From assembly GCF_010729895.1 (NCBI RefSeq), contig NZ_AP022612.1, forward strand, positions 1,984,001 through 2,048,000: DNA of 64,000 nt, read 5' to 3'. Shown here piece by piece: positions 58,026-64,000 of this stretch (the first letter of the stretch is position 1; every line of letters begins with the position of its first letter). The position numbers and the translations under genes were made by a program. The notes under the pieces are model-generated. The model was not told the origin of the DNA. It searched no databases and saw nothing but the letters and a program-made list of their open reading frames with translations. This stretch comes from Mycolicibacterium confluentis. GTDB lineage: Bacteria; Actinomycetota; Actinomycetes; Mycobacteriales; Mycobacteriaceae.

Positions 58026-59195
58026 ATGTCGCAGATTGCCATCAGCGGGGCCGGCGTCGCGGGGGCGACACTTGCGCACTGGCTGCACAGGACGGGCCAT
58101 CACGTCACGCTGATCGAACAGGCGCCCGCCTTCCGCACCGGCGGGTACATGACCGATTTCTGGGGTGTCGGGTACCGCGTGGCCAAACGGATGGGTATCG
58201 AGGCGCAGATCCGATCCGCCGGTTACGACGTTCGGTACGTCCGGACAGTCGGAACACGCGGTGGCGCACAAGCAGAATTGAACGTCGACGTCATTCGTCG
58301 CATGATCGGGGAGGACTTCACGAGTCTGCCGCGCGGCGATCTCGCGTCCGCCATCTACTCCGACATCGCCCAGCAGGTCGACACCATCTTCGGCGATAGC
58401 ATCGTGACGATCGACGAGCACCCCGACGGAGTCGGCGTCACCTTCGAGAACTCGGCTCCCCAACAGTTCGATCTGGTCGTCGGCGCGGACGGACTCCATT
58501 CCAATGTGCGTCGCCTGGTCTTCGGTCCGGAACAGAATTTCGAGCGTTACCTGGGCTGCAAGGTGGCGGCCTGCGTGGTGGACGGCTACCGCCCGCGTGA
58601 CGATCTCGTCTATGTCACCTTCGCCGTGCCGGGCGGGCAGGTCGCCCGGTTCGCCCTGCGTGACGACCGCACGATGTTTCTGTTCGTGTTCCGCGATGCG
58701 CACGGTAGCGCGGGGCTTTCCCCAAAAGGCCAGCTGTGGAACATGTTCGGTGACGCCGGGTGGGAATGCCCCCAGATCCTGACAGCGCTCAACGAGGTCG
58801 ACGATCTCTACTTCGATGTGGTCAGTCAGATCCAGATGGACCACTGGTCGCAGGGACGAGTGGCTTTGATCGGCGACGCGGCCGGTTGCATATCGCTGCT
58901 CGGCGGTGAGGGCACCGGGCTGGCGATGACCGCGGCCTACATCCTGGCGGGCGAGATCGAGCGCGCCGGCGACGACTATCGCCGAGCCTTCGAAGCCTAT
59001 GAAGGGCTCATGCATCCGTTCATCGAGGGCAAGCAGGCCGGTGCCGAACGGATGATCGGTTTCTTCGCCACCCGGACGAAATTCGGGCTGTGGCTGCGCA
59101 ACATGGCCATTCGCGTGATGAACTTCCGGCCACTGGCCCGGCTGTTGGCCGGCAGACAGCTCGACGATATCGAGTTGCCTGACTACCGGATCTAG
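58026..59195 (+). CDS. FAD-dependent monooxygenase (class A, TetX/PHBH-like)
   Basis: A 389-residue flavoprotein hydroxylase. FAD-binding GAGVAGATLA is at residues 7-16, the DG motif is VVGADGLHSNVRR near 158, and the GD motif is VALIGDAAGCISLLGGEGTGLAMT near 280. It uses NAD(P)H and oxygen to hydroxylate an aromatic or polycyclic compound; the substrate is open. GGGAGG lies 7 nt before the ATG. It resembles drug-modifying Tet(X)-like and antibiotic monooxygenases, but resistance cannot be claimed. Confidence 0.88.
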   Translation: MSQIAISGAGVAGATLAHWLHRTGHHVTLIEQAPAFRTGGYMTDFWGVGYRVAKRMGIEAQIRSAGYDVRYVRTVGTRGGAQAELNVDVIRRMIGEDFTSLPRGDLASAIYSDIAQQVDTIFGDSIVTIDEHPDGVGVTFENSAPQQFDLVVGADGLHSNVRRLVFGPEQNFERYLGCKVAACVVDGYRPRDDLVYVTFAVPGGQVARFALRDDRTMFLFVFRDAHGSAGLSPKGQLWNMFGDAGWECPQILTALNEVDDLYFDVVSQIQMDHWSQGRVALIGDAAGCISLLGGEGTGLAMTAAYILAGEIERAGDDYRRAFEAYEGLMHPFIEGKQAGAERMIGFFATRTKFGLWLRNMAIRVMNFRPLARLLAGRQLDDIELPDYRI

Positions 59196-59232
59196 TACGG
59201 CGCATTGTCAACGCGCGGTGCGGTTCTTCTGG

Positions 59233-59306
59233 TGCCCTCGGTGAGACTCGAACTCACACTGGACGGGTTTTGAATCCGTTTCCTCTGCCAATTGGGATAC
59301 GAGGGC
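59233..59306 (-). tRNA. Short tRNA with CAA anticodon (tRNA-Leu-like, class I shape)
   Basis: A 74-nt tRNA on the minus strand with CCA encoded at 59232-59230. Acceptor GCCCTCG pairs CGAGGGC; the T arm is GTGAG-TTCGAGT-CTCAC; the anticodon loop TTCAAAA gives CAA. The last anticodon-stem pair is A opposite C. The variable loop is only about five bases, unlike leucine tRNAs, which need a long variable arm. The good acceptor and T arms suggest a real gene. Confidence 0.85.
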
Positions 59307-59385
59307 GTGCACCGGTCGGTGCGAGTACCCACCATAGTCGATGCCGATTCGGGCTCCCGCGCTCGCCCATTCGCGCGCCTCACGC

Positions 59386-59391
59386 GACAAT
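59386..59391 (+). promoter_or_regulatory. -10 box of pdtaR, leaderless
   Basis: GACAAT ends 7 nt before the ATG at 59399. No ribosome site is seen between. Confidence 0.4.
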
Positions 59392-59398
59392 GGTTCCC

Positions 59399-60019
59399 AT
59401 GACGGGAACCACCGACGAGGTCAAACCCCATCGCGTGCTGATCGCCGAGGACGAGGCGCTCATTCGCTTGGACTTGGCAGAGATGCTGCGCGAGGAGGGA
59501 TATGAGGTCGTCGGCGAGGCCGGCGACGGGCAGGAGGCGGTGGAACTCGCCGAGAAGCTCACGCCCGATCTGGTGATCATGGACGTCAAGATGCCGCGTC
59601 GCGACGGCATCGACGCGGCCGCTGAGATCGCCAGCAAGCGCATCGCCCCCATCGTGGTGCTGACCGCGTTCAGCCAGCGGGATCTGGTCGAACGGGCCCG
59701 TGACGCCGGGGCCATGGCCTACCTGGTGAAGCCGTTCTCGATCACCGACCTCATCCCGGCCATCGAACTCGCGGTGAGCAGGTTCAGTGAGGTCAGCGCG
59801 CTCGAGAACGAAGTCGCGACGCTGTCGGACCGCCTGGAGACGCGAAAACTCGTCGAACGCGCGAAGGGTTTGCTGCAGGCCAAGCAGGGGATGAGCGAAC
59901 CCGAGGCGTTCAAATGGATCCAGCGCGCCGCAATGGACCGGCGCACGACCATGAAGCGCGTCGCCGAAGTGGTGTTGGAGACGCTCGACACGCCGCAGAC
60001 CGAGCCTCCCACCGCCTGA
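59399..60019 (+). CDS. pdtaR: ANTAR-type response regulator PdtaR
   Basis: A 206-residue response regulator. The receiver domain has the acidic DE pair at the start, phosphorylated Asp62 in LVIMDVKMPRRDG and the Lys in AYLVKPFS. After a coiled linker (SALENEVATLSDRLE) the ANTAR domain (about 140-195, ERAKGLLQAKQGMSEPEAFKWIQ) binds RNA hairpins to prevent termination. It is nearly identical, as I remember it, to M. tuberculosis Rv1626 (205 residues), the partner of PdtaS. ATG 59399 gives that length. ANTAR targets may include mRNAs nearby. Confidence 0.95.
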   Translation: MTGTTDEVKPHRVLIAEDEALIRLDLAEMLREEGYEVVGEAGDGQEAVELAEKLTPDLVIMDVKMPRRDGIDAAAEIASKRIAPIVVLTAFSQRDLVERARDAGAMAYLVKPFSITDLIPAIELAVSRFSEVSALENEVATLSDRLETRKLVERAKGLLQAKQGMSEPEAFKWIQRAAMDRRTTMKRVAEVVLETLDTPQTEPPTA

Positions 60020-60250
60020 ATTCCGACCGCCACGCGTAAACAATGCGTTTCCTGACGTGCGGTTCTGCCTCGGGGGACGGCGCTGACCGTTCGGTTTAGG
60101 TGCGCATATCGAACGCCGGGCAGCACGCGTTCATCAACCACCACGCGATTCCGCGGTGTGACCGCTATGTTCTTTCGGAAGCGTTGATGGTCTTGGCCAC
60201 ACCCGGCCGGATCGCCAAAGCCGTCATCAACATCGACCCGGAGGTGAAAC

Positions 60251-61462
60251 GTGCGCGGTCGTGCGACACGCAGTGCATTCGCTCTTGGCTCGGCCGCCCT
60301 GCTCGTATTCGGGGTCGCCGGCTGTAACCAGTCGAGTCCGGAGGAGGGGCAGTCCCAAACGAGCCTGAAGATCGTCGAGCAGATCCAGATCGACGAGAAC
60401 GGCACCGAGGTCACCGCGGACGCCAGCCAGGCCCCGGCCGATCCTCGCGGCGACGGCAACGCGGCATGCTCGCCCCTGAGCCTCGCGATGGCCGGTGCGC
60501 TCACCGGCCCTGACGCGGCCCTGGGCATCAACATCCGCAACGGCGTGCAGTTGGCCGTCGACCAGCACAACGAGGCGAACCCGGGTTGCCAGGTCCAGTT
60601 GAAGACCTTCGACACCGAGGGTGACCCGCAGAAGGCGACCCAGGTCGCACCGCAGATCGTCTCCGACGCCTACACCATCGGGCTGATCGGCCCCGCGTTC
60701 TCGGGTGAGACCAAGGCCACCGGTCAGGTCTTCGACCAGGCGGGTCTGGTGGCGACGACGGCGTCGGCCACCAACGTCACGCTGTCGGAGAACGGCTGGA
60801 AGACGTTCTTCCGCGGTCTGGCCAACGACGGTGTGCAGGGTCCCTCGGTGGCGAACTACCTGAAGAACAACCTCGGTAACACCAAGGTCTGCGTCGTCGA
60901 CGACAGCACCGACTACGGACTGGGTCTGGCCCAGGCCGTGCGCGACACCCTCGGCCCCGTCGCCGACGGCGCCTGCAACATCTCGGTCAAGAAGGGCGAC
61001 AAGGACTTCTCGGCCGCGGTGAACCAGATCAAGGGCGTCGCGCCGGAATCGGTGTTCTTCAGCGGCTACTACGCCGAGGCTGCGCCGTTCGTGCAGCAGT
61101 TGCGTGACGGAGGCGTGACGGCCAACTTCGTCAGCGCCGACGGCAGCAAGGATCCCGAGTTCGTCAAGCAGGCCGGAGAGGCGTCCAAGGACGCGATCCT
61201 GTCCTGCCCCTGCGGTCCGGCCACCGGCAAGTTCGCCGAGGAGTACACGGCGAAATGGAACATGGAGCCCGGCACCTACAGCACTGAGGGCTATGACCTC
61301 GGCACGATCCTGCTCAAGGGCATCGACGCCGGAAAGCACACACGTGCCGAACTGCTGGACTTCGTGCGGACCTACAGCGGCCAGGGTGTGGCTCGCAAGT
61401 ACGAGTGGACCCCGACCGGCGAGCTCACCAACACCTTGATCTGGGTGTACAAGGTGCAGTAG
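60251..61462 (+). CDS. livJ: Branched-chain amino acid ABC transporter substrate-binding lipoprotein
   Basis: A 403-residue LivJ/LivK-type binding protein with lipobox FGVAGC (Cys25) and periplasmic-binding-fold lobes (LAGALTGPDAALGINIRNGVQLA; SGETKATGQVFDQAG; ISVKKGDKDFSAAVNQI). GGAGGTGAAAC precedes the GTG start. A TATGTT at 60166 is a possible -10 giving a leader of about 75 nt. It heads the liv operon and is followed by a long hairpin. Confidence 0.93.
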   Translation: MRGRATRSAFALGSAALLVFGVAGCNQSSPEEGQSQTSLKIVEQIQIDENGTEVTADASQAPADPRGDGNAACSPLSLAMAGALTGPDAALGINIRNGVQLAVDQHNEANPGCQVQLKTFDTEGDPQKATQVAPQIVSDAYTIGLIGPAFSGETKATGQVFDQAGLVATTASATNVTLSENGWKTFFRGLANDGVQGPSVANYLKNNLGNTKVCVVDDSTDYGLGLAQAVRDTLGPVADGACNISVKKGDKDFSAAVNQIKGVAPESVFFSGYYAEAAPFVQQLRDGGVTANFVSADGSKDPEFVKQAGEASKDAILSCPCGPATGKFAEEYTAKWNMEPGTYSTEGYDLGTILLKGIDAGKHTRAELLDFVRTYSGQGVARKYEWTPTGELTNTLIWVYKVQ

Positions 61463-61471
61463 TTGTGACGA

Positions 61472-61510
61472 CGGGACGCGTCCGAGACCGCAAGGCTCGG
61501 GCGCGTCCCG
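61472..61510 (+). terminator. Long hairpin between livJ and livH
   Basis: Arms of 15 bp (61472-61486 and 61496-61510) pair with only one G-U at one position; the loop is 9 nt. There is no strong T run after it (GCTTTACAG). It may be a partial terminator or an mRNA-stabilising end that lets livJ be expressed above the permeases. Confidence 0.6.
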
Positions 61511-61556
61511 CTTTACAGCGCAGACGTTCCTCACCGCGTTAGGAGCCCGCCCCCGG

Positions 61557-62594
61557 ATGATCCAGGACTGCCTCGACCGGCACGCGTGCTTGGCTGCCAA
61601 CATCAACTTCAACGTGAGCGGCCTGCTGGACAGCTTCTGGCAGTTGACGATCGACGGGTTGTCCTGGGGTGCGATCTACGCCCTCGTCGCGGTTGGCTAC
61701 ACGCTGGTCTTCGGTGTGCTTCGGCTGATCAACTTCGCGCACTCCGAGATCTTCATGTTCGGAATGTTCGGCGCCTACTTCTGCCTGGACATGATCCTGG
61801 GCTTCACTCCCAGCGGCAACGCCTACAACAAGGGCGTCGCGCTGACCATCCTCTATCTGGGCATCGCCATGCTGTTCGCGATGCTGGTGTCGGGCAGCGC
61901 GGCCGTGGGTCTGGAGTTCGTGGCGTACCGTCCGCTGCGAAAACGCAATGCACGACCGTTGACCTTCCTGATCACTGCCATCGGAATGTCCTTCGTGCTA
62001 CAGGAATTCGTGCATTTCATCCTGCCGAAGATCATCAAGGGATACGGCGGCAACAACGCTCAACAGCCGATCGTGCTGGTGCAGCCCAAAGTCCAGTTCA
62101 CGATCTTCGGTGCGACGGTCACCAACGTCACGCTGGTGATCATCGGTGCGGCACTGGTGTTCGCGCTGATCACCGACATCGTGATCAATCGGACCAAGTT
62201 CGGCCGCGGTATCCGGGCGGTGGCCCAGGACCCGACCACCGCGACCCTGATGGGTGTCTCTCGCGAGCGGGTCATCATGACCACCTTCCTGATCGGTGGC
62301 CTGCTGGCCGGTGCGGCGGCGCTGCTCTACACGCTCAAGGTGCCGCAGGGGATCATCTACTCGGGCGGATTCCTGTTGGGCATCAAGGCATTCTCGGCTG
62401 CCGTGCTCGGCGGAATCGGCAACCTGCGCGGCGCCCTTCTCGGCGGTCTGCTCCTCGGCGTCATGGAGAACTACGGGCAGATCCTGTTCGGCACGCAGTG
62501 GCGGGACGTCGTCGCCTTCGTGCTGCTGGTTCTGGTGCTGCTGATCCGGCCCACGGGCATACTCGGGGAGAGCCTCGGAAAGGCGCGGGTATGA
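61557..62594 (+). CDS. livH: Branched-chain amino acid ABC transporter permease LivH
   Basis: A 345-residue permease with eight or so helices, LIV-I signature stretches GLSWGAIYALVAVGYTLVFGVL and INFAHSEIFMFG, and the EAA-like loop VAQDPTTATLMGVSRERVI that contacts the ATPase. The stop overlaps livM (ATGA). Confidence 0.95.
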   Translation: MIQDCLDRHACLAANINFNVSGLLDSFWQLTIDGLSWGAIYALVAVGYTLVFGVLRLINFAHSEIFMFGMFGAYFCLDMILGFTPSGNAYNKGVALTILYLGIAMLFAMLVSGSAAVGLEFVAYRPLRKRNARPLTFLITAIGMSFVLQEFVHFILPKIIKGYGGNNAQQPIVLVQPKVQFTIFGATVTNVTLVIIGAALVFALITDIVINRTKFGRGIRAVAQDPTTATLMGVSRERVIMTTFLIGGLLAGAAALLYTLKVPQGIIYSGGFLLGIKAFSAAVLGGIGNLRGALLGGLLLGVMENYGQILFGTQWRDVVAFVLLVLVLLIRPTGILGESLGKARV

Positions 62595-63775
62595 CGGACT
62601 CCAAGCACTCGCTCGCGCGCACCGTCGGCGCACCGGGGGACCGGTTGCGCGACTGGTGGGCGGGTTTGGGACGTCCGCAGAAGTGGATCTTCGGTGCGGC
62701 AGGGTTTGCAGTCATGGCACTGCTGCCGATCTGGACGCCGGGCTTCCTCGACACCCCTGGTGTGAGTTTCGACGGGGTCATGGCCCAGTTCGCGATGATC
62801 GCCCTGGTGGCCATCGGGCTCAACGTGGTGGTCGGACAGGCTGGCCTGCTGGATCTGGGCTACGTGGGCTTCTACGCGGTTGGTGCCTACACAGTGGCAC
62901 TGCTGACCAGCCCGGAGAGCCCGTGGAATCAGATGGGCCTCAGCGGGTTCTTCAGCTCCGACTGGGCGTGGTTGTCGGCGGTGCCATTGGCCATCGCGTT
63001 CACCGCGCTGGCCGGGCTGATCCTGGGTTTCCCGACGCTGCGCCTGCGCGGCGACTACCTGGCGATCGTCACCCTCGGGTTCGGCGAGATCATCCGACTG
63101 CTGGCCGACAACCTCAACGACATCACCAACGGTTCCCGTGGCCTGCACGGGATCGCTTTTCCGCGGATCGGTGAGGACAGCGTTCCCGGCGGATACTTCT
63201 CGGGCGCGAACGCGATGGACGAGGCCACCAATGGAACCTGGTGGTACTGGCTCGGTCTGGTGCTCGTCGCGATCGTTCTTCTGATCGTCGGCAACCTGGA
63301 ACGCAGCCGCGTGGGCCGTGCCTGGGTGGCCATCCGCGAGGACGAGGACGCCGCGGAGGTCATGGGTGTCAACGCCTTCAAGTTCAAGCTGTGGGCCTTC
63401 ACGCTCGGCGCCGCGATCGGCGGTCTGTCGGGCGCGCTGTACGCCGGCCAGGTGCAGTACGTCGCGCCCACGAACTTCAACATCATCAACTCGATGCTGT
63501 TCCTGGCCGCGGTGGTTCTGGGCGGGCAGGGCAACAAGCTGGGCGTGATCTTCGGCGCCTTCGTCATCGTCTACCTGCCGAACCGGCTGCTCGGCGTGCA
63601 CCTGTTCGGCATCAACCTCGGTGACCTGAAGTACCTGTTCTTCGGTCTGGCGCTCGTGCTGCTGATGATCTTCCGGCCGCAGGGCCTGTTCCCGGTACGG
63701 CAACAGCTGCTGACGTACGGCAAGCGCGCGAAGGAACTTCTGCGCAGCGCTGACGAATCGAAGGCGGCCGCATGA
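62591..63775 (+). CDS. livM: Branched-chain amino acid ABC transporter permease LivM
   Basis: A 394-residue second permease with about ten helices. It has the family stretches [55 protein letters not shown] and the ATPase-contact loop AIREDEDAAEVMGVN. The C-terminus ends in a short charged tail. The stop overlaps livG (ATGA). Confidence 0.95.
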   Translation: MTDSKHSLARTVGAPGDRLRDWWAGLGRPQKWIFGAAGFAVMALLPIWTPGFLDTPGVSFDGVMAQFAMIALVAIGLNVVVGQAGLLDLGYVGFYAVGAYTVALLTSPESPWNQMGLSGFFSSDWAWLSAVPLAIAFTALAGLILGFPTLRLRGDYLAIVTLGFGEIIRLLADNLNDITNGSRGLHGIAFPRIGEDSVPGGYFSGANAMDEATNGTWWYWLGLVLVAIVLLIVGNLERSRVGRAWVAIREDEDAAEVMGVNAFKFKLWAFTLGAAIGGLSGALYAGQVQYVAPTNFNIINSMLFLAAVVLGGQGNKLGVIFGAFVIVYLPNRLLGVHLFGINLGDLKYLFFGLALVLLMIFRPQGLFPVRQQLLTYGKRAKELLRSADESKAAA

Positions 63776-64000
63776 CCGAACCCGAGCCCTTGATCGACGA
63801 GGAGCTGGCCGCACTCCACCGGGAGGTTCATGCGGCCGAGGGCGAGACCCTCTTGGAGACTGTCGATCTGACCGTGAAATTCGGCGGTCTGACCGCATTG
63901 GATGCCGTCAACTTCCGGATCAAGCGCGGCGAGATCCTCGGCCTGATCGGTCCCAACGGTGCCGGCAAGACGACCTGCTTCAACGCCATGACGGGGGTGT
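63772..64000 (+). CDS. livG: Branched-chain amino acid ABC transporter ATPase LivG, 3' partial
   Basis: The first 76 codons of LivG. The N-terminal 30 residues are an acidic extension, then the fold begins LLETVDLTVKFGGLTALDAVNF and Walker A LIGPNGAGKTTCFN is complete. The window ends soon after Walker A. Confidence 0.95.
   Translation, partial: MTEPEPLIDEELAALHREVHAAEGETLLETVDLTVKFGGLTALDAVNFRIKRGEILGLIGPNGAGKTTCFNAMTGV

Overview
The window looks like chromosome from a rapidly growing mycobacterium (Mycolicibacterium type). It is GC-rich and densely packed, with many ATGA/GTGA start-stop overlaps and many genes that seem to lack a leader. It carries actinobacterial and mycobacterial hallmarks: the Pup-proteasome system (mpa, dop, pup, prcB, prcA), mycothiol ligase mshC, an MTB12-type antigen, and a 13E12-family HNH gene. 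Much of bases 3.8-51 kb follows, as I recall it, the M. tuberculosis order Rv2141c to Rv2109c with extra genes inserted. The window opens inside a UvrA-like gene and closes inside livG.

Layout: 0-3.3 kb holds the end of a UvrA-type ATPase, an ICMT-family methyltransferase and a type III polyketide synthase, then a tRNA-Leu(GAG). 3.8-9.8 kb holds an M20 peptidase, a YbhB protein, a SnoaL-like protein, an MBL-fold hydrolase, pyrD, a DUF5703 protein and lppL. 9.8-15.8 kb is a core block with uppP, a phosphomutase-like protein, a DUF3090 protein, a SCO1664-family protein, cysQ and mshC. 15.8-23.8 kb holds a DUF1254/DUF1214 lipoprotein, a patatin, a PAC2 protein, metH and a HAD phosphatase. 23.9-30.7 kb is an accessory cluster: a complete CUT1-type ABC importer joined to a DszC/SfnB-like flavin monooxygenase and facing an NtaA/DszA-like monooxygenase. 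I infer that it takes up and cleaves an organosulfur (or similar) compound. 30.8-38.6 kb holds a sugar porter, hisE-hisG, a DUF4126 protein, a disulfide oxidoreductase, an ArsR/SRPBCC/flavodoxin operon, a thioesterase and a RecB-like nuclease.

38.6-51 kb is the proteasome region: trmI, DUF503, two MTB12-family exported proteins, mpa, then a 4.8-kb interval (adenosine-specific kinase family, an Rv2114-like protein, two paralogous membrane proteins, an amidohydrolase), then dop-pup-prcB-prcA. No pafA is present in the window. 51-55.9 kb is a succinate dehydrogenase operon of the Sdh1 type ending in a DASS dicarboxylate transporter. It faces a 13E12/HNH gene whose 3' end runs 195 bp antisense into the transporter and whose promoter carries a LexA-like box. 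57.6-64 kb holds a possibly frameshifted small membrane gene, a class A flavin monooxygenase, a short tRNA with CAA anticodon, pdtaR, and livJ-livH-livM-livG for branched-chain amino acid uptake.

Two themes stand out. Sulfur and thiol genes gather between 11 and 31 kb (cysQ, mshC, metH, the monooxygenase cluster). Several small regulatory structures also seem new to note: an SD-masking hairpin at metH, a long hairpin between livJ and livH, an 81-bp interrupted palindrome, and a candidate ArsR operator. No CRISPR array, insertion sequence or prophage was seen.
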